NCBI RefSeq assembly: GCF_900114745.1
Contig: NZ_FOUB01000022.1
Span: 1-57,286 of the forward strand
Origin: Nitrosomonas communis
GTDB taxonomy: Bacteria > Pseudomonadota > Gammaproteobacteria > Burkholderiales > Nitrosomonadaceae
Direction of reading: 5' to 3'
Length of the DNA: 57,286 nt
The position numbers and the translations under genes were made by a program. This document shows positions 47,170 through 54,469 of the stretch, one piece after another. Below the pieces are notes generated by a model that searched no databases, had not been told where the DNA came from, and was given only the letters and a program-made list of their open reading frames with translations. Positions within the stretch are counted from its first letter, which is position 1. Each line of letters opens with the position of its first letter.

Positions 47170-47249
47170 AGTTGCTTGATTTTACCCCAACGCAATCCAT
47201 TAATGCATAACGAACAAATGATTATAATTAAAGTTATGGTCTTGTAAAG

Positions 47250-47400
47250 TGATAGATGGTGTGCAGAAATAAACGCGAAGCTGGCGATATACCGGTTGTA
47301 CCCGCGACGAAAAAAGGGTTCCCCCCTGACATCCTACCCCTTCGGGGTAAGCGACCTGTCAGGGTACCCCCCCTTATTTTCTGCTAGTCGCCTTTAGGTT
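47250..47400. repeat. Structured non-coding element E1 (nested hairpins)
   Basis: Nested stems can be drawn: outer GCGAC (47304-47308) with GTCGC (about 47387-47391), middle CCCTGACA with TGTCAGGG, and inner TACCCC-TTC-GGGGTA. A related element (E2) with different bases but the same nesting lies at 48605-48760. E1 is downstream of the protease gene, E2 upstream. No coding frame is present. Confidence 0.6.
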
Positions 47401-47455
47401 TTTTATTATAATATGACCCTAAGTTAATAAATAATTTAGAGTCAGAATATAGATA

Positions 47456-48517
47456 TTACTGTGAAGAGATTCTCATAACATTACCTACTTGTTCAATTCT
47501 GAAATTCTTTAGAACATTCATGCCTAATAAAGAGTCAGATGACATATTAGGCATAATTGTCACTTCTACATTATCAAGTTTAAATTTCCCAAACGTAATT
47601 TTAGTCACAATTGCTGAACAAGCATTAACATTGCCATTTGCAGTTGATACCAGCCTAGGAGAACACTTTTTTATCCCAGCTCTAGACGCGACTTCTGAAG
47701 AAATTGATACATTAGTAGCTCCAGTATCAATCATAAAAACAACTGGTAATTGGTTTATAGTTCCTGAGCTGAAATAATGACCTTCACGAGTTTGTAAAAG
47801 GTCCAGCCTTTTTAAGCTGGACACTTCAGCAGGTTGATTTAATATTTTATAATTAAAAGAACGATATACATTAGAATTAACTGAGAATTGTTCTGGTTGT
47901 TGCCCTGTAGCTTTAAGGCTTAAGAAGCTTGTTTCGCCTGCCTTGATTAAAATTCCACCCGTAATAGATATATTTACTCCGTCTGAGAATCCCTCATTAA
48001 GATTACACCATTCAGACCCAGTTAAAACCTGCATCCCATACTGACCAATCGGAATACTAACTTGAGTAAAGTTATACGATGCTACTGAAACAGCTAAGAA
48101 TCTTTTGGAACCTGAGACATCAGACAAAACCACTACTATTGGGAAGTTGTGTTTATTTTCTATTTCCAACCCGGAATAAAGTATGTCTGAACGTTTCATT
48201 ACTGATGGCTCAATAACATAAGAAGAGCCATGAGAAGGCAAGAGTTCACAATTGCGCGGAATTGCAAAACTAGCAGCTAAACTTTCATAAGTAAGTGGTT
48301 TTTGAATAGCTTGTAACTTGCTCCGTAATTGTGGGTTATAGTAATAAAAAATTATAAAAAATATTAATATTATGAAAAACCAGATAAAAATGACTCGGGC
48401 TATAGCTTTAAAAGAACTCTTCTTAGAAGAGTTCTTTATAGCATGTATTCTATCTTTTCTAATTGGGTTCTGTTCATCACGTTTTTCATAATAATAATCA
48501 CGATCTTGTATACCCAT
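47456..48517 (-). CDS. Membrane-anchored retropepsin-like aspartic protease
   Basis: The 353-residue protein has a charged N-terminus (M-G-I-Q-D-R-D-Y-Y-Y), one membrane segment (about 40-60) and a periplasmic part. The last 110 residues are a clan AA aspartic protease domain with the catalytic motif D264-T-G-A-T in V-F-M-I-D-T-G-A-T and the flap/hydrophobic motif L-L-G-M-N-V-L at the end. Single-domain retropepsins dimerise. Its role in a prophage is unknown; processing of phage or envelope proteins is possible. It is absent from prophage copy 2 and flanked by E1 and E2. Confidence 0.78.
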   Translation of the reverse strand: MGIQDRDYYYEKRDEQNPIRKDRIHAIKNSSKKSSFKAIARVIFIWFFIILIFFIIFYYYNPQLRSKLQAIQKPLTYESLAASFAIPRNCELLPSHGSSYVIEPSVMKRSDILYSGLEIENKHNFPIVVVLSDVSGSKRFLAVSVASYNFTQVSIPIGQYGMQVLTGSEWCNLNEGFSDGVNISITGGILIKAGETSFLSLKATGQQPEQFSVNSNVYRSFNYKILNQPAEVSSLKRLDLLQTREGHYFSSGTINQLPVVFMIDTGATNVSISSEVASRAGIKKCSPRLVSTANGNVNACSAIVTKITFGKFKLDNVEVTIMPNMSSDSLLGMNVLKNFRIEQVGNVMRISSQ

Positions 48518-48604
48518 TTCTCATCTTATCTAATTTAATTAAGATGCTAATAACGGCAATAACATACTTAAACTTAAAATAGCTAGTCGTTATTTAAATA
48601 TTAT

Positions 48605-48760
48605 TTGTCGGGATGGGGTGTTAGGTTCGGCGTGAAGCTGGATAAAAAGCGGTTAAACCCGCGACGGAAAGCCGGTGCCACCTCGACAGCTCGCCCCTAA
48701 CGGGGCAAGCGCTCAGTCAAGGAACTCACCAACATTTCCTGCAAGTCGTCGGTTAAACCC
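48605..48760. repeat. Structured non-coding element E2 (nested hairpins)
   Basis: It shares the blocks GAAGCTGG, CCCGCGACG and CTGC(A/T)AGTCG with E1. Stems: outer GCGAC (48661-48665) with GTCGT, middle CCTCGAC with GTCAAGG (one mismatch), inner GCCCC-TAA-CGGGGC. Two copies of CGGTTAAACC (near 48650 and 48750) lie at the edges. Base changes against E1 keep the pairing, implying a conserved structure. It lies just downstream of the Zot stop. Confidence 0.6.
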
Positions 48761-48772
48761 CTCTTCAGATCG

Positions 48773-49785
48773 TTACATAGTAGTAACGGTTGTGATTTGT
48801 TGAGTGGTATTTTGAGAAGCTGGATCTTGCTTGCGAGGCCAGCCATGTTTGACAGCGGAGCGGCAGGTTTCATTAGGGATTGCTAGCTTTTCAACGCTGT
48901 AACCGTAACAGATGCATTTTGATTCGCTTGAAACACAGCTCATGACTTTAGACCAGTCTACTTGATCGGACACAATAGCATTGGTCACACGAAGCGGTAT
49001 TGCTGGCATTACTGGTATGTTCTGATTGATTGGTGATGTTGGCTTGGGTGTCTCAATCTCTTTATTATCTTTTGCTGCAAGTTGTGTTTCCTGCGGTTCA
49101 AGCCTGGACATAATACGGTCATATGAATAATAAACCAGCAACGGCGCAGCTACTATGGCGGCAATAGAAGTCCATAGCTTGAATGGAATGGTTTTAGATG
49201 GTTTGGTATGGATAGAGGCTGATTCATACAACTCAAACGATTTGGTGGGAACTCTGTAAGGGCGTTTGACTGCGTTTTCCTTGGATGTTTTGAGGCGTGG
49301 CGTGCTGCAATATTCCGGCCATTCGTATATCTTTCTTCCTGACCATGTTGGCGTGATGTGCAGATGTTTTTCAACCAGGCAAAGCACTTCTGCATGAATC
49401 AGGTTCGGTGATTGAGCGACCAGCAAAAAATCAAGGCCGTGATGTCGATGCATTCGTAGATATTCGATATCTTCAGATACTTTTCCCCGCCCTGCTGCTG
49501 GCCACAATTTCCATGCTTCATCAATGACGATTAAGGAACCTTCAGCAATATTATTGAGTTCAAAAATTGCATCGGCTTCATTGGTCACTTCAGGGTTCTT
49601 TTGCGTGCGCTCATGCCATCGGCTTAATTTGTCGTAGCTCTAGCTACGATGGTAGGAAGTTTGAGCTTAGGAATGCCCGCTGTATAGACTATACGCCCTG
49701 CTTCTACCGCTGGCTTGATTTCATGCCAGACGACATAGGAACTTTTTCCCCCACCCGGCACGGCTGACAATAGCGTAATGCTCAT
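48773..49785 (-). pseudogene. zot: Zot-type phage assembly ATPase (pI), copy 1, with a frameshift
   Basis: Zot/pI is the inner-membrane ATPase for filamentous phage extrusion. The start at 49785 gives M-S-I-T-L-L-S-A-V-P-G-G-G-K-S-S-Y (Walker A) and runs to a stop at 49624. The rest continues in another frame: W-H-E-R-T-Q-K-N-P-E-V, L-I-V-I-D-E-A-W-K-L-W-P (Walker B), a membrane segment (F-K-L-W-T-S-I-A-A-I-V) and a periplasmic Cys-containing end. The shift lies at the palindrome CGTAGCT-CT-AGCTACG (49633-49648). Copy 2 reads through the same site in one frame. Loss of function, sequencing error or programmed frameshifting are all possible. Confidence 0.82.
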
Positions 49786-49798
49786 GTTAACTTTTACC

Positions 49799-50089
49799 TT
49801 ATGGATTGAGGATACCAATGGTTTTAGTACCCGTGCCAAAAATGAGACGGACAATAATTGCGCCCGTGATGAGTGCGAATGCCTGCCCTGCCCCTGCCAT
49901 TTCCAGGATAGATAGCACCATGACCGGAATACCATTGAAATAGTCTTTGGCTTGGGCAATGAAATTATTTACGGTCGTGGATAAGCCGGAATAAGTGATA
50001 TAGCCTAGGCCAAGCGCAGCAAGGACGCGACGCGCTAAGGGACCAATTGTGTTCTGTAGAAATGCAGCAAGACCAATGATGATATCCAT
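49799..50089 (-). CDS. DUF2523-family inovirus membrane protein (pVI-like)
   Basis: The 96-residue hydrophobic protein has segments at about 1-10, 20-38 and 58-88, and matches the DUF2523 family, always found just before Zot in inoviruses. By position and size it is the counterpart of minor coat pVI, which joins pIII to the virion end. It lies 13 bp upstream of Zot and 15 bp after the adsorption protein. Confidence 0.82.
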   Translation of the reverse strand: MDIIIGLAAFLQNTIGPLARRVLAALGLGYITYSGLSTTVNNFIAQAKDYFNGIPVMVLSILEMAGAGQAFALITGAIIVRLIFGTGTKTIGILNP

Positions 50090-50104
50090 AGTTATCCTTA
50101 AAAT

Positions 50105-51481
50105 TTAAAGCCTGTTATGATGCATTGAGGTAATGGTAGCGAGTACCAGCACAATCGGACGCGCTCCAGTGGCAAAGTCACATAAGGGCTGAGTTGGAAT
50201 CGTGAAGCTGTTGTTTGAAGTAGCCACATTTATAGGAGCCGGACAGGTGCTCTCCCCCCATGTAGGACTATTCACTGTCGTGTTGATATCTTTGGTTTCT
50301 ATCGGGAAATCTTCCGCGTTATCAAAATGAACGGTTATGGGTGGTAGCGGTTTTTCCGGCGGCGGCGCGGAGGTTTGCACTGTGGTGCTATTAATGACTT
50401 GATTGCTGGTGTTGTAATTGGTAATCGTCTGGGTTTCTGTGGCGGAGACCGAGCCAGGACGCGCACGAGTAGCCGAGTCATTGAGTGTGAGGCTTGTTGT
50501 TTTTGTGGTAGTGCCGATAACGTTGCCTGCTTGGTCTTTGTTGGTGGTGGTTTCAGTACCAAGGGTTTGTGTTAAGGGTTGAAGAATTGGCGTGTCTTTG
50601 ACTGGTAATGCTACGCCTTTGTCGATTAAGATTTGATCCCAGTTGGGCGAGGTTATTTTTGCTTCGGCCGCTGTTAAGTCAGCTTCGGTGACTGCGTGAG
50701 GTTGACTGTCAAGTACACATTTACCGGTAGCAGAATTATAGGTGTAGCCAGTAGCGCATGAATTTGCTGTTCTGGACGTATTGGATGCATACCAAACAGT
50801 ATTATCTGTTGTGCGTTTTCCGTAACATTTATATACATTAGGGTCAGTCGTGGCTTCTATATGATCAAATACAGTATTTGCACCTATGTTTTGTTGTAGC
50901 CTTGTTGGATCGCCACAGGCTAATTCAGCACTGGGATAGGTTGGAGAGCCTGCCCAACCAAACCATCTACCGTATGTTGTTTCAGTGGGATAGCCGTTAT
51001 ACGCTGAATCTCCAACTTTTTCTAAATCATCCGTGCCAGATTTTTGACAAATTTGGGTTTCAGAACACAATAGAGAGACAAATACACTCCCCAGTATCGC
51101 TACTGATCCAATCGGGCTAACTGTTCTGACGACACCGATCACCGCTTTACCCATGCGGCTGGCTTCTATCTGTGCGGTTTTGTCTGCTACGATTTGAAAT
51201 ACTCGGCCCGCAGTCGATTTATAGTCGATTGGGGTTTTGATGTTGATATAGCGGCCGTTCGCATCTGTGGTGAGTGTAATGGTATCCCCTGCTTTGGCTT
51301 GGCCAAATAGTAGATCATTGGCGCTTTGCCATGCAGGGATATTGGCGATTTCTGCGGTATCGGTTGCATAAGCATGGGTAGGCATCAAGGCCGCAATAAA
51401 TAATGAATAGCATGCAATCACCAGCATTAAGAAATTCACTATTCTTTCAAAAGTAGCTTGTTTTAGTGCAGCATCAGCCAT
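50105..51481 (-). CDS. Adsorption protein pIII-like (TspB-type)
   Basis: The 458-residue product starts with a membrane segment or signal (about 12-40, ending near H-A-Y-A). A Thr/Asn/Gly-rich middle follows, with cysteines and a Pro-rich stretch (A-P-P-P-E-K-P-L-P-P). The C-terminal C-P-A-P-I-N and L-C-D-F-A-T-G-A-R-P-I-V-L-V-L resemble the TspB/pIII C-terminal anchor of Neisseria and other inoviruses. It should bind the host pilus and cap the virion. The final transmembrane stretch is short. It overlaps the 23-residue micro-ORF. Confidence 0.72.
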   Translation of the reverse strand: MADAALKQATFERIVNFLMLVIACYSLFIAALMPTHAYATDTAEIANIPAWQSANDLLFGQAKAGDTITLTTDANGRYINIKTPIDYKSTAGRVFQIVADKTAQIEASRMGKAVIGVVRTVSPIGSVAILGSVFVSLLCSETQICQKSGTDDLEKVGDSAYNGYPTETTYGRWFGWAGSPTYPSAELACGDPTRLQQNIGANTVFDHIEATTDPNVYKCYGKRTTDNTVWYASNTSRTANSCATGYTYNSATGKCVLDSQPHAVTEADLTAAEAKITSPNWDQILIDKGVALPVKDTPILQPLTQTLGTETTTNKDQAGNVIGTTTKTTSLTLNDSATRARPGSVSATETQTITNYNTSNQVINSTTVQTSAPPPEKPLPPITVHFDNAEDFPIETKDINTTVNSPTWGESTCPAPINVATSNNSFTIPTQPLCDFATGARPIVLVLATITSMHHNRL

Positions 51482-51534
51482 GTGGCACCTATGACAGCAA
51501 TGATGACAGCTTGGTAATAGAATTCTAGACTCAT
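51463..51534 (-). CDS. 23-residue hydrophobic micro-protein (possible minor coat pVII/pIX)
   Basis: The frame reads M-S-L-E-F-Y-Y-Q-A-V-I-I-A-V-I-G-A-T-W-L and stops at 51463. It overlaps the preceding gene by ATGA and the following gene by 19 bp, suggesting coupled translation. Size and single hydrophobic segment fit the tiny pVII/pIX minor coat proteins of filamentous phages. No homology search was possible. Confidence 0.5.
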   Translation of the reverse strand: MSLEFYYQAVIIAVIGATWLMLH

Positions 51535-51833
51535 GATGTTTTAGCCGTAAAAATTAATTGACGGGCAGCCCAGGCAACGACGAAAACAAGCACGATCTTC
51601 CAGGAGAGGTCAATGATGTTGGTTAAGTCAGGGGCACATTCAATTTGCACGGGTGTGATTGAGATAGTTTGTGTCATATTGGATGGGATGTCGTAGATCG
51701 ACATATCAAACCCGCTCACGGTTGGCATGCACTGGACGATTTTTTGACCGTCCGTATGAAAGCAATCTGCCGCAATCACTGCGTGAAGTTCGGCTGTTGT
51801 GTCGTAGCAATGGGCTTTGTATAGGTAACTCAT
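51531..51833 (-). CDS. Inovirus small membrane protein, hypothetical
   Basis: The 100-residue product has Cys residues in the first 65 residues (H-C-Y-D, D-C-F-H, Q-C-M-P, E-C-A-P) and one C-terminal membrane segment (W-K-I-V-L-V-F-V-V-A-W-A). Such genes lie between the major coat and pIII genes in many inoviruses. Its function is unknown; a minor virion or assembly protein is plausible. It begins 3 bp after the stop of the acidic micro-ORF. Confidence 0.65.
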   Translation of the reverse strand: MSYLYKAHCYDTTAELHAVIAADCFHTDGQKIVQCMPTVSGFDMSIYDIPSNMTQTISITPVQIECAPDLTNIIDLSWKIVLVFVVAWAARQLIFTAKTS

Positions 51834-51836
51834 GTT

Positions 51837-51896
51837 TTACTCGTCTTCGTCTTCTTCTTGTTCTTCGTCTTCGAGTTCTTCTTCATCTGAATACAT
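51837..51896 (-). CDS. 19-residue extremely acidic micro-protein
   Basis: The ORF reads M-Y-S-D-E-E-E-L-E-D-E-E-Q-E-E-D-E-D-E with 15 acidic residues and no basic one. A strong ribosome site (AGGAG, 6 bp spacer) precedes the ATG at 51896, and the stop is 3 bp before the next gene's ATG. This supports real translation. It may be a regulatory leader, a DNA mimic or a coat-assembly factor. It falls below usual gene-calling length. Confidence 0.5.
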   Translation of the reverse strand: MYSDEEELEDEEQEEDEDE

Positions 51897-51915
51897 TTTT
51901 TACTCCTGAAATAAG

Positions 51916-51937
51916 AACCGCCCCTTGCGAGGCGGTT
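51916..51937 (-). terminator. Hairpin after the major coat gene
   Basis: AACCGCC (51916-51922) pairs perfectly with GGCGGTT (51931-51937). On the minus strand it lies 7 bp after the coat stop and is followed by a short T-rich stretch. A weak terminator here would keep coat levels above downstream genes, as in Ff phages. Confidence 0.55.
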
Positions 51938-51944
51938 GGGATGG

Positions 51945-52316
51945 TTAGAACGCTTTACGCAGCCACTTGAAGGCCATGATCGCGATAATCACGCCCAATA
52001 CAGCAGCGCCGATTGTTCCAACGTCAGTAACTGCGCCGGTAATAGCACTCGTTACAGAAGCGGGAACTTCGGCTTTAGCAGCAAAAGCGGCAAAGAAGAG
52101 CATAAAAGCGGAAATTACACGTGATGCTTTGAAGCTCAGCCATAGACGAGACTGCTTGTAAAGATTCAGCAGGTATGGAGCGATTTTGAAGCTGAATAAA
52201 TAATACAACTGATTGAACAGGCTTTCAGCTAAGCGGAAGGCCAAAACAAAGGGAAACAAGACAGCAGCGCATAATGCTATGTGCAGCATATAAAGCGAAT
52301 TAACAATTCGGTTCAT
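51945..52316 (-). CDS. Major coat protein (pVIII-like) with unusually long leader
   Basis: From ATG 52316 (ribosome site AAGGAGT) the product is 123 residues. The last 43 are a typical mature coat: A-E-V-P-A-S-V after a signal-like F-M-L-F-F-A-A-F-A-A-K-A, then G-A-A-V-L-G-V-I-I-A-I-M-A-F and basic K-W-L-R-K-A-F. The preceding 65 residues carry two extra hydrophobic segments and are not expected in a coat leader. Internal in-frame Met just before L-F-F could start a short version, though without an obvious ribosome site. Confidence 0.7.
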   Translation of the reverse strand: MNRIVNSLYMLHIALCAAVLFPFVLAFRLAESLFNQLYYLFSFKIAPYLLNLYKQSRLWLSFKASRVISAFMLFFAAFAAKAEVPASVTSAITGAVTDVGTIGAAVLGVIIAIMAFKWLRKAF

Positions 52317-52465
52317 TTGAAACTCCTTAAAAAAGTTAATAATGGTTTTGGTTGTGCACACCCCCAAATCGACGTTACAGCGTAACTATTGGCTTGAGGC
52401 TGGGTACTAATCATCAATAAACTATTGAAACTTTTATCGTTTTAATGGGTCTTATTTTTAACCCT

Positions 52466-52807
52466 TTGTTAAAAAGAGTTAAAAAGGGTTTCGATACACA
52501 TCTGTAACCGTTTCCCTTTTGCTGTTGCAGTTGTGTGTCGGTTTTACTTCTAATCTTCTGATTCTTATTTAGGGTGCACAATTGGTTTCCTTTCCTTTTC
52601 ACTTGTGCACCAATATTTTTTGTAATAATAAGTTGCAATTGCAAATGAAAACAATTATCATTTGCATATCCATTGTTAAAAAAGAGCATTGGTACAGACC
52701 TGTAACTCTCCTCTCTCCTTGTTATAAAGGTGTGTATCGGTTCCACAATGGATTTTCCCCTCATATGGTGCACATTGCTTCTCTCTCATCTTTTCTTTGT
52801 GCACCAT
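52466..52807. repeat. Tandem double-hairpin module (candidate inovirus origin/packaging region)
   Basis: Two related non-coding modules about 200 bp apart each start with TTGTTAAAAA (52466, 52673). Each has a first hairpin (CGATACACA/TGTGTGTCG, 52492-52540; GGTACAGACC/GGTGTGTATC, 52691-52738) and a second (GGTGCACAA/TTGTGCACC, 52573-52611; ATGGTGCACA/TGTGCACCAT, 52765-52807). Loops are pyrimidine-rich. Stem bases vary between copies but still pair. The module lies between the replication gene and the coat gene, where inoviruses keep origins and packaging signals. Confidence 0.6.
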
Positions 52808-52841
52808 TCTTCTATTTAAGAAAGAGTTCATAACGTATTCC

Positions 52842-53870
52842 TTATTTGTTCACTACCAGTTTTAAGGGTTGATTGAATTCGTCATCGAACCTATACCAGT
52901 CAGGAGGAGAAACTGGTTTAAGCTCGATGACATGAACCTTGGTGGAGAATTTGGTGACATTGCGAGGTTCCATAATGTCTAGGCCGTACTCCCTCAACAC
53001 TTTGGCATGGCGGAAAAGCGTAGCTCTCGACATGAGGCAAGATAAGTCATCACCTGATAACCACGCAGCAGCGGTTAAGCGGTAACGTGGTGGAATAGCA
53101 TCTAAAATGTCCGGTTCGTCGCTGCGGTCAACACGGCGGAATATTTCTGTTTCTGCCTCAAATACTTGTTGTAATTTTTCGTCAGTAACATTTTCCAGCT
53201 TGTTAAGCCCTTCATCATGAAGCATCCTTTTTTTTAGTTCTACTTCCACCCGCACTATTCCGTTATCTCTGCACCATTGATACACAGGATCATCTGTTTT
53301 CATGCCATGTTTCTCCATTTCAATATGTTTGATATAGGCTTTGATCATATGACGCGTATTTGACCACCAAACAGATACATCACCTGCCCTACCTTTTTTC
53401 ATGCGGGAAACGGAGCGGTCACCAAGCCAGCGGATAAGGTGTCGAGCCTGGGACTCTGAACCACACGCAAAATTAGCGGTGATGTCCAGACGTGATAGAC
53501 GCGCACCAGATGATTCTGTGAGATCAGCCGAAAGTCCTCTAGGAGTGAAAATTGGGAGCGATTTATCCAACATGATTCGGTTACATTTCGAGAGAGTTTC
53601 TCGCCAACTATGGTTGAAAAGGTTGTCACTACGAGAAAACCTTCCGACGTTTCCATTGAGTGAAACAAAGCTACCGTCACATTTGATTTGCAAACTTGTT
53701 TCATGTGAGCCGCTAAAGCGCGCGGGGCTAGCTTTTTCAAAACGTGGTATACCGAATCCGTCATAAAAGACGACTGCTCCCCCTGCAATGACTGGGAGGC
53801 TTGCGCCCTCATGAATTTGACTAATGGTGATCCAGTCAATAAATACGGTTTTTTCTTTTTCATGACCCAT
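52842..53870 (-). CDS. Inovirus replication initiation protein (pII/RstA-like)
   Basis: The 342-residue product resembles the phage/plasmid replication protein family (gene II/X, RstA type) that nicks the plus origin and starts rolling-circle replication. It opens F-I-D-W-I-T-I-S-Q, then G-S-H-E-T-S-L-Q-I-K-C-D-G and S-R-L-D-I-T-A-N. The C-terminal third (about 245-300) is helical. It follows the ssDNA-binding gene by 83 bp on the same strand. A transcript from the operator region would cover both. Confidence 0.82.
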   Translation of the reverse strand: MGHEKEKTVFIDWITISQIHEGASLPVIAGGAVVFYDGFGIPRFEKASPARFSGSHETSLQIKCDGSFVSLNGNVGRFSRSDNLFNHSWRETLSKCNRIMLDKSLPIFTPRGLSADLTESSGARLSRLDITANFACGSESQARHLIRWLGDRSVSRMKKGRAGDVSVWWSNTRHMIKAYIKHIEMEKHGMKTDDPVYQWCRDNGIVRVEVELKKRMLHDEGLNKLENVTDEKLQQVFEAETEIFRRVDRSDEPDILDAIPPRYRLTAAAWLSGDDLSCLMSRATLFRHAKVLREYGLDIMEPRNVTKFSTKVHVIELKPVSPPDWYRFDDEFNQPLKLVVNK

Positions 53871-53953
53871 TTTCCCGCCCTAAAGTTAATGGACTTAACA
53901 GTGAAAAAGTCTCAAATTGAGACTAAACGGACTAGTGTTACTATCCGTTCGGG

Positions 53954-54247
53954 CTATTTAGGTTCGTTAAAACCGATCACGGTATCCTTCAATTCTCCGA
54001 ACATAATCATCGGTTCTTTGATCAGTTCAAGAATTCTGGGCTGTGTGAGAGCTGGGGCAAATTTTTGGAAAGCTGCCGAGTCAAGAGGGAGTGATGCAAC
54101 ATCGTAACCAAAGCCTTCCATGTTGTAGTTACCTTGAGTAACTGGCCGAAGTGGTAACGCAACTGTCAATTCATACATTTCATAAGGTTTTCCATCTGCT
54201 TTTTTAAGACCGTGGGTACGTTTTGCATTTAGTACTAAAACTCTCAT
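53954..54247 (-). CDS. Phage single-stranded DNA-binding protein (pV-like)
   Basis: The 97-residue product resembles the small ssDNA-binding/helix-destabilising proteins of filamentous phages: M-R-V-L-V-L-N-A-K-R-T-H-G, Y-E-M-Y-E-L-T-V-A-L-P and a C-terminal G-E-L-K-D-T-V-I. It coats plus-strand DNA before extrusion. It is the first gene of the minus-strand phage operon; the start at 54247 has a GGGAGAAGA ribosome site. Confidence 0.7.
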   Translation of the reverse strand: MRVLVLNAKRTHGLKKADGKPYEMYELTVALPLRPVTQGNYNMEGFGYDVASLPLDSAAFQKFAPALTQPRILELIKEPMIMFGELKDTVIGFNEPK

Positions 54248-54389
54248 TTCTTCTCCCGATTATTTAATTAATTATTCATCGCCTTCTTCTTCGCTTCGCA
54301 GGCGCTAGGCGCCTGCTCTGGCTCCTCGAAAGCTCTTTCATATAAATATCCCTATTTGACTTAGGGATTTTGAAGCTTTAAGATTAACT

Positions 54390-54453
54390 CAGTTAAATTT
54401 TCAACAGTTGAAAATTTAACTGTTCAAGAAAATAACAGTTGAAATTTTAACTG
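54390..54453. promoter_or_regulatory. Three-operator array in the divergent phage promoter region
   Basis: Three 18-bp sites share the same sequence: CAGTTAAATTTTCAACAG (54390-54407, inverted), CAGTTGAAAATTTAACTG (54405-54422) and CAGTTGAAATTTTAACTG (54436-54453). The first two overlap in a 31-bp palindrome, and the second and third are spaced 31 bp, three helical turns. They lie between the ssDNA-binding gene and the DUF3693 gene, as RstR operators do in CTX phage. Confidence 0.65.
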
Positions 54454-54469
54454 TCAAGAGGATAGAGCT

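Noticed and set aside
47281..47400. E1/E2 as integron attC sites
   Set aside because: GTTAAAC-like cores occur in E2, but in direct and not inverted orientation, and E1 lacks them. No integrase gene is nearby, so the attC reading was not kept.
45190..48517. OLD nuclease plus neighbour as a Gabija or PARIS system
   Set aside because: No UvrD-like helicase (GajB) follows, and ATPase and TOPRIM are in one chain unlike the PARIS pair. The neighbouring protease is on the opposite strand.
52466..52807. Tandem module as a CRISPR array
   Set aside because: Only two imperfect units with about 200-bp period and differing stems; no short identical repeats and no cas genes.
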